64,000 bases of DNA. Source: Cercis canadensis (taxonomy: Eukaryota; Streptophyta; Magnoliopsida; Fabales; Fabaceae). Positions 12,405-24,904 of this stretch are shown here, piece after piece; position 1 is the stretch's first letter, and every line of letters begins with the position of its first letter. Both the position numbers and the translations under genes were made by a program. The notes below the pieces were generated by a model that ran no database searches, was not told where the DNA came from, and saw only the letters and a program-made list of their open reading frames with translations. The stretch covers positions 31,071-95,070 of the forward strand of contig QAOA01001288.1 of assembly GCA_003255065.1 (NCBI GenBank), written 5' to 3'.

Positions 12405-13058
12405 TCGANGAGTAGATTTTACCGCTCTTAATGCCTTTAAATGCTTAGCTACCATTTGAATGGTTTATTGACTCATGTTGATGCTAGGGATAGTAAGATA
12501 TGAGTATGCTCTGTAATTTCTACCATAAATCAAGTTAATCTAGGAATAGATAACTTAGTTTATGTGGTCTTGAATTAATATCCTAGATCTTAATCACCTA
12601 GACAAGTTGATTGTACCAAGGAATTGGGCAATTAGTTGGGATATGGAGGATTGTTTCTCCAAGGGATTGGGTTCAATCAAATTAGGGAAATTGGCCAACA
12701 ACAAAGGATTTGTAGCTAGGATAATGTATTCTTCAGTAATTCAAAGGTTGTTGTGTCTATGAAATAACCGGAGTCTAAACCAAGTGAAATTAACCCCTAA
12801 CTTTCTTTATTTCCTTGTTAATCTCTTCAACCATAATTTCTGTCAAGTTGTTGAGACTTATTATCTAGCTTTAGTTATTTGATTGTTCATAATCATTTAG
12901 ATATATCTTTCTCCAAATCAAAACATTTATCATTCCAAATAGAATCATTGTTAGTGAAATTGGTACTTGTTAACGTCAAATCCCTGAGGACGATACTCTA
13001 CTCACTTTTATACTACTTGTGTGGCCCTGTATACTTGCCGGTAGTAAAATCCACATCA
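12405..13058 (+). repeat. Athila-type element, 5' LTR
   Basis: Nearly identical to 24905-25558 over about 650 bases; I count about ten substitutions by eye. It ends ccacatca, followed by the primer binding site. The first bases are blurred by an N at 12409, where the sister LTR reads tgttggag, so the exact 5' end and its flank are unreliable. Confidence 0.85.
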
Positions 13059-13064
13059 AGTTTT

Positions 13065-13082
13065 TGGCGCCATTGCCGGGGA
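13065..13082 (+). other. Primer binding site, tRNA-Asp type
   Basis: The 18-mer tggcgccattgccgggga matches the complement of the 3' end of plant tRNA-Asp with one mismatch. Six bases separate it from the LTR. This PBS is typical of the Athila/Tat group. Confidence 0.85.
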
Positions 13083-13341
13083 TTTACGGTATTTAGCAAT
13101 ATTAATAATAACTAGTAAGGTCCTAGTTTGGAACCTTATTTTTCTGTTGATTGAATTCTTTTAATCAGTTATTCTTTATTCTTTTATTGATTCTTCAAAG
13201 TTACTGATATCTTCCATAGAAAATTGGTGCATGCGAGGTACTCTTCATCCTGACTCATTGCTTTTTGATCCTGAGATCGAAAAGACAACTCGGAGACTTC
13301 GCAAGTAAACAAAGGAAGCGAGGCAATCACGACCTGAGGCT

Positions 13342-14848
13342 ATGGCAGATCAAGGTCAAGAAGGGATACCAATTCCTCCAGCTAAAACTCTAATGGACTA
13401 TTCCATTCCCACAACTGAGGGATATAGGACCAGTATAACAAGACCACCAGTTCACGCCAATCATTTTGAACTTAAACCAGCGTTGCTTCACCTGGTGCAG
13501 CAAAACCAGTTTGGTGGTTCTGCCATAGAAGATCCTAATGCTCATATAGTGAGTTTTCTCCAAATATGCGACACTGTTAAGCTCAATGGGGTTCACGATG
13601 ACGCTATTCGACTTAGGTTATTTTCCTTCTCTGTTAGGGATAAAGTTAGGAGTTGGCTGGAGTCTCAACCAAGAGGGAGTATCATCACCTGGGCGGACTT
13701 AGTACAAAATTTTTTAACTTGGTATTTCCTTCCAACTAAGTCAGCCAGATTGAGACATGAAATCACCTCCTTCCGTCATCAAGAGGGAGAATCGTTGAGT
13801 GAAGCCTGGGAGAGATACAATGATGTATTGCGGAGATGCCCTCATCACTCTTTTGATTTTTGGATTCAAGTCCAATCTTTTTACAATGGGCTGCTACCTT
13901 ACATGAGATCCAATGTTGATTCTGTAGCTGGTGGGGCTTTGAATCACAAGACACCAGAGCAAGCATGAGATTTGTTGGATATGATGGCCAGTAATGACTA
14001 CCAAAGCCAAGGGGATAGAGTTATGACTAAGAAGGGTGTGATGGAAGTGGGAGCTTTAGATGCAATCTTAGCTCAGAATAAATTGTTGACCTAACAAATG
14101 GCTGACCTCTCCAAGAGATTTGAGACTATTAACGTGAATGCAGTACCCTCCAATTGTATGTGATTTCTGTTATGGTTATCACGCAAATGGGGAGTGTCCA
14201 AGTAACATATTTAGCTCTCCTTCTCAAGAGCAAGTTAGCTATATGGGGAATACCCCACGACCTCAGAATAACCCATTTGCCCCAACCTATAACCCAGAGT
14301 GGCGGAATCATCCAAATTTCTCTTGGGGTAATCAGGGCAATCAAGGAGTTCCTCAAAGATCTAACTACTCATATCAGTCACCACAACAGCCTCCTCAAAG
14401 TTCTACTTCACAACCTCAACCTAATGAGAAGAATTCCTCTTTGGAAAGTGCACTCGAGAAGTTAACAACCCAAACCATAGCCTTCATTCAAAAAAACAAA
14501 ACTTTTATGGATGAAACAAGGAGTGAGTTTCAAAATCAAGATGCATCCATTAGGAAATTAGAGATTCAAGTAGGACAGCTACCCACCATGCTCACTACCA
14601 GACAGCAGGGGTCTTTGCCCAGTGACACAGAGGTTAATCTCAAGGAACACATCAAGGCCATTACCTTTCGTAGTGGTAAGACCTTGGATGAATCCTCTGA
14701 CACTACCAAGAAGCTCCCGTGTAAGCCAGTTGAGCCTGAGGTGAAAGACACCACTCCAGTGGAGACTCCAGTAGCACCTGTGGGGAATACATCTAAATTG
14801 TTTCCAGACAATCCTTCCCCCTATGTTCCACCTCTACCATTCCCTTAG
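13342..14848 (+). pseudogene. Athila-type gag, frameshifted and interrupted
   Basis: The ATG at 13342 opens a gag with the retrotransposon gag core (WADLVQNFLTWYFLP, FYNGLLPYMRSNVDSVAGGAL). Stops fall at 13966-13968 and 14092-14094. The frame changes near 14140, just before a zinc knuckle (CDFCYGYHANGEC, about 14164-14202). The downstream gag has the FRSGKTL motif that marks Athila gag. The particle-forming protein cannot be made from this copy. Confidence 0.88.
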
Positions 14849-14860
14849 AGATTGTAAAAG

Positions 14861-15480
14861 AAAAAGCTGGACTCACAGTTCTCTAAGTTTCTGGAAGTAT
14901 TCAAGAAGTTTCACATCAACATACCATTTGCTGATGCTCTTGAACAGATGCCCAGTTACGTAAAATTTATGAAGGATATACTGTCTAACAAGAGGAAGCT
15001 GGAAGACTTTGAGACTGTTGCACTTACTGAGGAGTGCAGCGCTATTCTTCAAAAGAAACTACCACCTAAATTAAAAGATCCAAGGAGTTTTACTATACCT
15101 TGTACTATTGGTAATTCTTTTTTCGGTAAAATCCTTTGTGATTTAGGTGCTAGTATTAATTTGATGTCTTTGTCTGTTTACAGGAAATTGGGTCTTGGAG
15201 AAGCGAAACCTACGACAGTCTCATTACAGTTAGCTGACCGATCAATCAAGTACCCCAAAGGTATCATTGAAGATGTGCTAGTCAAGGTGGATAAGTTCAT
15301 CTTCCCTACTGACTTTATTGTTCTGGACATGGAGGAAGACCAAGAAATCCCAATTATTCTTGGTCGACCATTCTTAGCTACTGGGAGGACTCTGATTGAC
15401 GTGCAAAAAGGACAGTTAATTTTGCGGGTACAAGATGAGGAAGTAACATTCAATGTCTTCAAAGCCATGAAGTACCCCTT
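14861..15480 (+). pseudogene. Athila-type aspartic protease domain
   Basis: Same frame as the zinc knuckle; the stop at 14846-14848 separates it from gag. The protease signature is CDLGASINLMS (about 15137-15169), with DLGAS in place of the usual D-S/T-G-A, and the second conserved block is IPIILGRPFLATG. In an intact element this domain cleaves the Gag-Pol polyprotein. Confidence 0.8.
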
Positions 15481-17270
15481 GGATGGTTATAGCTGCTTCA
15501 GACTTGACACCATTGATGAGTGCACCAGAGATTTTGTTAGAGCGACAAGTCCTATAGAACCGCTTGAGGCATGCTTGCTTAGAAGTTCTCATCCTGATGA
15601 TCCAGAGATTCGAGCAGTTGTGAGTCAACTTGAGGCCACCGCTCTTATTTTTATCCACCGTCCCTTTGAAGAGCTAGGGAAAGGGGCCAGTAGATCAGTG
15701 CCATCCATTCACAAGCCACCGACTTTAGAGCTCAAACAGTTACCTGGCCATCTGAAATATGGATTTCTGGGGGACTCATCTACTCTGCCAGTCATTCTTT
15801 CTGCTTCTTTGACGACTGATCAAGAAGATAAGCTACTGAGAGTGCTTCGGGAGCACAAGACCGCCATCGGGTGGTCCATTGCTGATATCATAGGTATAAG
15901 CCCTTCTTTGTGCATGCACAAGATTCTGATGGAGGATAGCTACCGACCGTCTATGGAACACCAACGCCAATTAAACCCTAACATGAAAGAGGTAGTGAGA
16001 GCAGAGGTACTGAAGCTTCTGGACGCAGGGATCATCTATCTTATCTTCGACAGTGCGTGGGTCAGTCCTGTGCAAGTGGTTCCCAAGAAAGGTGGGATGA
16101 CAGTGATAAAAAATGAGAATGATGAGTTAATTCTCACAAGGACGGTGACAGGGTGACGAGTATGTATCTACTACAGGAAACTCAACACAGCCACTCGAAA
16201 GAACCATTTTCCTCTTCCTTTCATCGATCAGATACTCGATCGGCTAGCTGGGCATCCTTACTATTGCTTCTTGGATGGGTATTCGGGCTATAATCAGATC
16301 TCCATCGCACCTGAAGACCAAGAGAAGACTACCTTCACATGCCCTTATGGTACTTTCGCTTTCCAGCGCATGCCTTTTGGGTTATGCAACGCACCGGCCA
16401 CTTTTCAGCGGTGCATGATGGTGATATTTTCTGATATGGTTGAGTGCTTCATTGAGGTTTTCATGGATGACTTCTCAGTCTTTGGGGAGTCCTTTGACAC
16501 TTGCCTGATCAATCTCTCATCAGTTCTCAAAAGGTGTGAGGAAACAAATATGGTGCTCAACTGGGAAAAATGTCACTTCATGGTGACAGAGGGCATCGTT
16601 TTGGGCCACAAAGTCTCTACTGCTGGTGTTGAAGTGGATAGGGCGAAGATTGCCACCATTGAAAAATTACCTCCTCCTACCTCGATCAAAGGTGTGCGAA
16701 GTTTTCTGGGGCATGCTGGGTTCTACAGGCGGTTTATTAAGGATTTATCAAAGATCACAAAACCCCTATGTAATTTACTTCTTAAGGAGGTTCCCTTCTT
16801 ATTTGATGCAGATTGCTTAGTGGCATTTGAGGTTTTGAAGAAAGCCTTAATCTCTGCTCCTATTATTGTAGCTCTGGATTGGGATCTTCCTTTTGAGTTG
16901 ATGTGCGATGCTAATGATTTTGCCATCGGGGCTGTTTTGGGACAGAGTCGGGATAAGCATTTTCATGTCATCTACTATGTAAGTCGCACTTTAAATCTTG
17001 CACAAATGAACTATGCCACCACTGAAAAGGAGCTCTTGGTTGTGGTCTTTGCCTTTGATAAGTTCAGACTGTACTTGATTGGCACCAAAACGATAGTCTT
17101 TACTGACCACTCGACTATCAAGTACTTGATTGAGAAGAAAGATGCAAAACTCAGGCTCATTCGGTGGGTACTTCTACTTTAGGAGTTTGACCTTGAAATT
17201 AAAGATAAAAAAGGCAAAGAGAATATGATGGTGGATCACTTGTCTCGGTTAGAACCACATGAGCAGTAGG
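15481..17270 (+). pseudogene. Athila-type reverse transcriptase and RNase H
   Basis: The RT fingers (VSPVQVVPKKGG), the palm ([19 protein letters not shown]) and a catalytic FMDDF box (about 16462-16476) are present, followed by RNase H ([22 protein letters not shown]). Stops at 16154-16156, 17180-17182 and 17266-17268 interrupt it. Most fit a single C-to-T or G-to-A change from CGA, CAG or TGG codons. Frame is otherwise preserved with 14138 onward. Confidence 0.9.
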
Positions 17271-17431
17271 CACCTTCCACTCCCCAAATTGATGATGCAT
17301 TCCCTGATGAACAGCTCTATTGTATCCAAGCTGGACAGTCCCATTGGTTTGCAGATTTTGCAAACTTTCTAGCAACCAAGACACTTCCACCGGAGCAAAC
17401 TAGTCACCAGCGGAAGAAGTTTTACTCTGAT

Positions 17432-18625
17432 GTGAAGCACTATTTGTGGGATGACCCGTTTCTCTACAAACATTGTTCTGATCAGATCATCAGAAAGTGT
17501 GTCCCTGAAGTGGAGATGGATCATATTCTTCATCATTGCCATTCGTCAGAGTATGAAGGTCATTTTGGAGCTAATCGTACTGCTGCCAAAGTTCTTCAGT
17601 CGGGATTCTATTGGCCTTCATTGTTCAAAGATGCTCATACCTTTGTGTCCTCTTATGACAGATGCCAACGGACGAGCAATATTTCTAACCGTCATGAGAT
17701 GCCCCTGACCACTATCCTAGAAGTAGAACTTTTTGATGTATGGGGCATTGATTTCATGGGCCACTTCCCATCCTCCTCCAATAACCAATACATCCTAGTA
17801 GCGGTTGACTACGTCTCCAAATGGGTTGAGGCTGCTGCATTACCTACCAATGACTCTCGAGTGGTAGTCACTTTCCTCCGAAAGCATATTTTTACTCGGT
17901 TTGGAACCCCGAGAGCAATTATCAGTGATGGGGGGAAGCATTTCTGCAATAAGCAGTTCGAGACTTTATTGGCCAAACATGGGGTCAAGCATAAGGTAGC
18001 CACTCCTTATTATCCTCAAACAAGTGGTCAAGTGGAGATTTCAAATAGGGAGCTGAAGTGTATCCTAGAAAAGACAGTTAATACTAACAAAAAGGATTGG
18101 TCTAAAAAGCTTGATGACGCACTCTAGGCGTATCACACAGCTTTTAAGACTCTAATTGGTATGTCCCCATACAGGTTGGTGTTTGGTAAGGCCTGCCATC
18201 TGCCTATTGAGTTAGAACATCATGCGTATTGGGCCACCAAAAAGCTAAACTTTGATCTTTAACTTGCGAGTTAAAAGCGCTGTCTTCAACTGAATGAAAT
18301 GGACGAGTTTTGTCAGAGGGCTTACGAGAACGCCAAGCTTTATAAAGAGCGGACGAAGAAATTGCATGACAAACATATTGTGCAGCGTGACTTTGTCCCT
18401 GGGCAACAAGTCCTTCTTTTCAACTCTCGTTTGAGGCTTTTCCCTGAAAAATTAAGATCTAGGTGGTCGGGCCCTTTCACCGTGGTTCAAGTATTCCCAC
18501 ATGGAGCTGTGGAAATTCAAAGTATGGACAGAAAGTTTAAGGTTAATGGTCAGCGACTCAAAAGCTACATTGATGGTGTGAAAGATTTCCCCAAATCTTC
18601 CATCACCCTTGAAGAGCCCAAGTGA
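17432..18625 (+). pseudogene. Athila-type integrase
   Basis: The HHCC zinc finger ([14 protein letters not shown] ... CQR) at the N-terminus, the DDE core (WGIDFMG; SDGGKHF; the Glu in NRELK) and a C-terminal GPF-type segment (SRWSGPFTVVQV) are all visible. Stops occur at 18125-18127 and twice near 18260-18272. Apart from these, the catalytic triad is complete. Confidence 0.88.
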
Positions 18626-19145
18626 ACTGTTCCGAGAAAGTCTAGCTAAGGACTATAAACTAAGTGCTTCTTGGGAGACAACCCAAGCTCTTTATCTCTT
18701 TATCTTTTACTTTTGGTTTGGTTTTCATTGCAATTTCTTTTCTTTTTCTTTGCATGTTTACATAGCATCTTGTTCTTGTGTTTGTTTTAATTAAATTTAA
18801 ATTTGATTGAAGTGTGTTTTGGGTTTTCTCTATGTTAAATATGTGGATTTGGGTTAAAAGTGACCTTTGTTCTATTTGCTTGGTTTGTGTGATGGATGTG
18901 CTTGAGTTAAATTTGTGAAAATGGCTTGTTGTTCTTGGGTTTATTTCAAGTTAGTTTGGTTTTCTTTCTTTTTAGTTTTGTGTTTTATTTAGCTTACTTT
19001 GGTTGGTGTCATGAATTTTCTTGTTAAAACTCTTGTTTTGAGCCAAAAATGTGCTCTCTGGCAGTCTGGCGCTGAGCGTTGGTTGCAAGCATGTCTTGTG
19101 CCTTGAATGTCAGGCTAGAAGCAGGGGAAGCTCGCGGGTAGGCTG

Positions 19146-19315
19146 GCGCTGGGCGCCAGAACCATGAGAAACATGAGGGGAAGAACCAAGGGCTTAGGAG
19201 CCAGTCTCGGCCACTCCAGCGCTAGGCGCTGACCTCGCAGCGCTGGGCACCAGAACCATGAGGGGAAGAACCAAGGGCTTAGGAGCCAGTCTCGGCCACT
19301 CCAACGCTGGGCGCT
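19146..19315 (+). repeat. 94-bp tandem repeat, about 1.8 copies
   Basis: The unit starting gcgctgggcgccagaacc at 19146 recurs as gcgctgggcaccagaacc at 19240. Each contains palindromic gcgct/agcgc-like cores and the same aagaaccaagggcttagg block. GC content is far above the surroundings. Confidence 0.85.
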
Positions 19316-20568
19316 GGCCCTCCTGCATATTTTAAAAAAAAAAAAAAAAATTTACAATTTTGCAAGTTAAGCTATGCGTTTTGGGCTCTTTCTTTCTCCC
19401 CAACTCACATTTTCCTTTCCTCCACTCTCACACACACACACACCCCTTCTTCCCCATCCTCCATTTTCACTTCTCAAGCTCACACCCAAGCACCACCGCC
19501 CCTCTCTTTCTCCTTCATTTCATCTCTCTTCTCATCTCCACGCACCACCCACCACTTACCCTCTGCATTTCGCCCCTCTCTCTCCAAGACCCAAGCCAAT
19601 TTGCATTCTCTCTCTCCCATCTTCTAGCTCTTTGGCTCTAAGAGCACATAAAGGAAAATTTCAAATTTTGGCAACATTTTCGGTATATTTCTCTACCTTC
19701 TTTGCCTTTTGTGTACTTGTATTATTTAGAGAATTTAATTCCTCCAATTGCTTAATGGATTGCTTTGAACAAATCTATTTTGGGTCTTTGGGTGTATATA
19801 CCTCATTTTTGCATTCCTTCCCTTTTCATCTCACTTGAATTTTTTGTGCATTGTGGGATGTTTTTTGGTTATATTTGGCCTTAAGGGAGGATGACCATAT
19901 TTTAACAAATGCTCTATTTCTAGTTAGTTTAAGAATGCATGCAAGGTGTTTGCTCAAATGCCTAAGTGAGTATGTGTGAAATGCTTATGTGGTTTTCATG
20001 GTTCAAGGGTATTTCACCAGTGCTTTAATGCTTGCATGGAAGTTTTAACTTGCTTACCTTATGATAATGACGTTGCTTAGGTATGCACTAATGCTTGGGA
20101 AGTCCTTACATGCTAACTTTTATCTTGAACCATTTGATTTTACAAGTCATGCACCACTTGATTTCTTTCCTTATTTTTTCACATGCATGCACAATGGGTG
20201 ATGACATGTTTAGTACATGGTATGTGCGTGGGTGGTGCTTCATTTTGCTCTTTGATAGTTAATGGTATTACCATGGGTTGTGAGCCGATTTTAATTGAGC
20301 TATGCTATGTGATTAGTGCAATGATGCTTGCTTGTAATGAGACCATAAATCTTTTCGCCAAGTTATCTCTTATCATTTCCATTCTTGTGCTTTCCAAAGT
20401 GCTCACATGTTTAATCTTATTAAGTTTGGGGGTGTGAAACATGTTCCATCATGGCGTGTGGAGTTATTCTCAGTTACTTGGGATTCTAAATGCTTGTAAT
20501 TAATTGGTCCATGATACCTTATGCTGTATTCACTGCCTTGCCACTTTGAGCTTAATTCCTAATGTGGT

Positions 20569-20580
20569 TCCTTTTCCTAG
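20569..20580 (+). other. Candidate 3' splice site before the env-position ORF
   Basis: The pyrimidine-rich tract ttccttttcctag ends ten bases before the ATG at 20591. Athila-group env-like ORFs are thought to be expressed from spliced RNA, so the position fits, but the donor is not identified. Confidence 0.4.
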
Positions 20581-20590
20581 GTAGATCACC

Positions 20591-21892
20591 ATGCCCAAGC
20601 GTTCCCGAAACAGTGGCAAAGCGAGTTCCTCTGCTTCTACCACTTCTCGTTTTAAATCTTCGGCACATGAGCAAAGATTTTATACCTCCATCGCCGGACG
20701 AGAAGTGTGGCGAGAAAGAGGTTTTCAATTGGCCCCGGGGGTTTGTGAAGAGATCGATTCATACATTCAAAGTCAAAACTAGGGGAAGCTTTATCAGCCG
20801 ATGTCGACCAACATCTCCGCCCTTGTTAAGGAATTTTATGCTAATGCTTGGGACGACTCCGGCGAAGCCCCGATTTGGACTTCCTTTGTCCAGGGTCACG
20901 ACATCTCCTTTGACCAGAACACAATTGCCACCTATTTTGGTCTTCGTTACGAACCTCTGCACTACACCTATGACCGCTATATGGCACTTCGCGATGATGA
21001 GTCCACACTACAACAAGTGTGTACCACCATTTGCCGTGAGGGTGCAGCTTGGATTCCTGACAGAGCCGGCAACCCCAACAAGTTAAAAAGGGTAGATCTC
21101 ATCTCCCTCGCGAAAGCCTGACACTCTTTCATTTTGTACAACCTTCTGCCTTCCAACAACTCTTCTGAGGTCACAATTCCACGAGCTATACTCATCTTCA
21201 CCATTCTAAAAAAAGGGACGGTCAACATTGGGAGCTTAATTCAGGACCACATCCACCAGATTGCCCAAGAAAATTCCAAACGGCCATTCCTTTATCCTAG
21301 CTTGATTACACATCTATGTATTCAAGCCGGTGTCTCTACTGATGGCGAAGAAAAGTATTTAGCCTTACGCCCTCTGGATTCTTCCGACCTCGCCAAGTTT
21401 TAGCGAGAATGTGAATCTATGTCTGGCTCAACATCACATGCTCCGGGTCCCACCCCATCAGCAGCTGGCCCCTCTATCCCTCAGCCACTAGATCCTCACC
21501 CCAGCCATGAGTCCACCTTAGAGCACCTTGTGAGGGACCTTGTCCGGCAGAATTCAGAGCTTCAGCAGCAGAACTCCTGGGTTCTTCATCAATTGCAGCA
21601 GCATTCAGAGATCCAACAGCAGCATCAACAAGACACCCGCGCTCAAATGCGGCTCTTGGAACAACGCATGGACCGCCTTGAACTTCAAAGCAACAGGCAG
21701 TTCCAATACTATGTGCGGGCCATGCAAGCCACAGATGCTACGCACCGCACCATGCGGCGAGACCCCAATGTCTTTCCTTTGTTTCCATTGCCGCCACTGG
21801 ACCTCATGCGACCACATGCCCCGGAGCCATGGCAACCTATCCACCCACCACCACGCGAACCCTCACCTGACTCTGAGGATGACTCAGAGTAG
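20591..21892 (+). pseudogene. Athila env-position ORF with plant transposon protein domain
   Basis: This ORF lies downstream of pol in the position of Athila ORF3. Blocks such as LVKEFYANAWDDSGE, ICREGAAW and LVRDLVRQNSELQQQ show a domain I recognise as the putative plant transposon protein family (Pfam Transposase_32 type). A glutamine-rich coiled coil and an acidic, proline-rich tail follow. There is no clear signal peptide or membrane segment, so calling it an envelope would be wrong. Stops at 20780-20782, 21119-21121 and 21401-21403 interrupt it. The middle one (Trp to TGA) is shared with the inverted copy. Confidence 0.75.
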
Positions 21893-22160
21893 CCAACCGG
21901 CATAGGGCATTTTCTTGACTTTTTGTTCATTTTGTTATTTATACTCTATATCTGTTTTACATCTCCCTCAATGAAGACATTGCTTTTCTTAAGTTTGGGG
22001 GTGTTGATCTTTTTAATATTGTTTGTTTCTTTGTTTTTACTATTGAGACTAGTTATTTTCTATTTTATCTGAATGTCTGTTTCTATTCTTGTTCTTATTT
22101 AATGATTTCCAAATACTGATACTGATAAAGATTAGCAGTTACATTATAACTCATTTTAAT

Positions 22161-22501
22161 AATGACAACTTGCAACTCATAATTCCTAGCTGCTTTCTTA
22201 AGGGAATTCAAAAATTTACTCAGTTCATGTAGATGAGTATGTGAATTGTGAGTGTTGCATACCCACCAAAATTTAACACAGTAATGAATCCAAGAAAGTC
22301 CATGAACTTACGAAGTGATTATAATCTCCTCCTCACAGAAATAACATATTCCAAACCAATGATCACTAGGACTTGAAGGGGTTACAGGGTAAAGTCTGAA
22401 TGCAAATCACGAATGAATAATGATGCTCATGTACCCCTAAATGCCTAGATTATCCTAGAGATTTAGTAATAAACCTCCACTTGAGCTCTTTTGTATTGTG
22501 C

Positions 22502-22562
<61 letters not shown>

Positions 22563-23124
22563 TCATTGTGCATTTTCTGACCAAGCTACTAAAAGTAAGA
22601 GATAAATGCATGACCGTGCGCCTAACCACACATCATAAACTCACTCTTCCTTACAACACTAGAATTTTAAATTGACAGACATAATAAAGCTCTGAAAAAA
22701 ATGACTATGCGCCTAACCACACATCACCTCCTTAGGCCACTATGTTGAACAATTCATTTTCTCACAATTTTTAAAGCTAGTGGGGTTACTTAATACCAAA
22801 GATAATCCAGGGCTCAAAGGTGCAGAGAAACAATAAATTAGAAATCAAGCAAGGGTTTCTACACCACAAAATAAAACTCACAGGGGTAGCAAAGAAGTTC
22901 GCACTTGCAAACAAATTTAGGAAGCCTAGATCCTTTCCATGATCAAGAAAACAGAATAACAGTTCAGAGGAGAAAAGAATCACAAGGTAATCCACTACTA
23001 ACTCAGAGTAATGGGTAAAAAATCTTGTTGGCAAGCAACAACACTCAATGAAAATTTAAACAAACGAACCATCATTGTTGGTTTCAAATTCCCAAGAGAA
23101 TGCAGCCCTTTCAAGATGTAAATC
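22161..23124. other. Spacer of the inverted duplication
   Basis: Non-coding, with a (TA)n run. I cannot match it to either arm, and no LTR or PPT is visible in it. Confidence 0.5.
22508..22559. repeat. (TA)n microsatellite
   Basis: About 26 perfect TA units. Confidence 0.95.
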
Positions 23125-24904
23125 ATTAAAATGAGTTATAATGTAACTGCTAATCTTTATCAGTATCAGTATTTGGAAATCACTAAATAAGAACAAGAAT
23201 AGAAACAAACATTCAGATAAAACAGAAAATAACTAGTCTCAATAGTAAAAACAAAGAAACAAACAATATAAAAAAGATCAACACCCCTAAACTTAGGAAA
23301 AGCAATGTCCTCATTGAGGGAGATGTAAAACAGATATAGAGTATAAATAACAAAATGAACAAAAAGTCAAGAAAATGCCCTATGCCGGTTGGCTACTCTG
23401 AGTCATCCTCAGAGTCAGGTGCGGGTTCGCGTGGTGGTGGGTGGACAGGTTGCCATGGCTCCTCCGGGGCATGTGGTCGCATAAGGTCTGGTGGCGGCAA
23501 TGGAAACAAAGGAAAGACATTGGGGTCTCGCTGCATGGTGCGAATGACGGTGCGGTGCGTAGCATCTGTGGCTTGCATGGCCCGCACATAGTACTGGAAC
23601 TGCCTGTTGCTTTGAAGTTCAAGGCTGTCCATGCGTTGTTCCAAGAGCCGCATTTGAGCGCGGGTGTCTTACTGATGCTGCTGCTGGATCTCTGAATGCT
23701 GCTGCAATTGATGAAGAACCCAGGAGTTCTGCTGCTGAAGCTCTGAATTCTGCCGGACAAGGTCCCTCACAAGGTGCTCTAAGGTGGACTCATGGCTGGG
23801 ATGAGGATCTGGTGGCTGAGGGATAGAGGGGCTAGCTGCTGATGGGGTGGGACCCGGAGCATGTGATGTTGAGCCAGACATAGATTCACATTCTCGCTGA
23901 AACTTGGCGAGGTCGGAAGAATCCAGAGGGCGTAAGGCTAAATACTTTTCTTCGCCATCAGTAGAGACACCGGCTTGAATACATAGATGTGTAATCAAGC
24001 TAGGATAAGGGAATGATCGTTTGGAATTTTCTTGGGCAATCTGGTGGATGTGGTCCTGAATTAAGCTCTCAATGTTGACCGTCCATTTTTTTAGAATGGT
24101 GAAGATGAGTATAGCTCGTGGAATTATGACCTCAGAAGAGTTGTTAGAAGGCAGAAGGTTGTACAAAATGAAAGAGTGTCAGGCCTTCGCGAGGGGGATG
24201 AGATCTACCTTTTTTAACTTGTTGGGGTTGTTGGCTCTGTCAAGAATCCAAGCTGCACCCTCACGGCAAATGGTGGTACACACTTGTTGTAATGTGGACT
24301 CATCATGGCGAAGTGCCATATAGCGGTCATAGGTGTAGTGCAGGGGTTCGTAACGAAGACCAAAATAGGTGGCAATTGTGTTCTGGTCAAAGGAGATGTC
24401 GTGACCCCGGACAAAGGAAGTCCAAGTGGGGGCTTCGCCAGAGTCGTCCCAAGCATTAGCATAAAATTCCTTAACAAGGGCGGGGACGTTGGTCGACATC
24501 GGCTGACAAAGCTTCCCCCAGTTTTGACTTTGAATGTATGAATCGATCTCTTCACAAACCCCCGAGGTCAATTGAAAACATCTTTCTCACCACACTTCTC
24601 GTTCGGCGATGGAGGTATAAAATCTTTGCTCATGTGCCGGAGATTTAAAACGAGAAGTGGTAGAAGCAGAGGAACTCGCTTTGCCACTGTTTCGGGAACG
24701 CTTGGGCTTGGTGATCTACCTAGAAAAAGGAACCACATTAGGAATTAAGCTCAAAGTGGCAAGGCAGTGAATACAGCATAAGGTAGCATGGACCAATTAA
24801 TTACAAGTATTTAGAATCCCAAGTAACTGAGAATAACTCCACACGCCATGATGGAATATGTTTCACACCCCCAAACTTAATAAGATTAAACATGTGAGCA
24901 CTTT
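23125..24904 (-). repeat. Right arm of the inverted duplication
   Basis: Reverse complement of 20396-22160. It ends abruptly at 24904 against the LTR, with no polypurine tract between. Confidence 0.92.
23393..24709 (-). pseudogene. Inverted copy of the env-position ORF
   Basis: Collinear with 20591-21892 on the opposite strand. The start codon is lost (AAG at 24707-24709). It has a private stop in the glutamine-rich region (near 23670) and a short in-frame insertion (HRTVIRTM against HRTM). It retains Trp and Gln codons that are stops in the forward copy, but shares the TGA after AKA. Confidence 0.85.

Larger units (their letters stand above)
18626..20580 (+). other. Long spacer between pol and the env-position ORF
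   Basis: Non-coding internal region of the Athila element. It holds a T-rich stretch (18700-19050), a GC-rich 94-bp tandem repeat (19146-19310), an A17 run (19331-19348) and a pyrimidine-rich block (19385-19630). ORFs in the pyrimidine block are low-complexity artefacts. Confidence 0.6.
20396..22160 (+). repeat. Left arm of a 1.77-kb inverted duplication
   Basis: This arm pairs with 23125-24904 in reverse orientation along its whole length. It covers the DNA before the env-position ORF, the ORF itself and about 270 bases after it. Confidence 0.92.

Noticed and set aside
19146-19315. Possible CRISPR-like or satellite array
   Set aside because: Only about 1.8 copies of a 94-bp unit without spacers, inside a retrotransposon in a plant nuclear genome.
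19360-19838. Two overlapping ORFs rich in Ser, Pro, His and Leu in the Athila spacer
   Set aside because: They arise from a pyrimidine-rich leader-like tract; no start context or domain supports translation.
20591-21892. Viral-type envelope protein
   Set aside because: It sits in the env position but shows no signal peptide or membrane segment; it matches a plant transposon protein domain instead.
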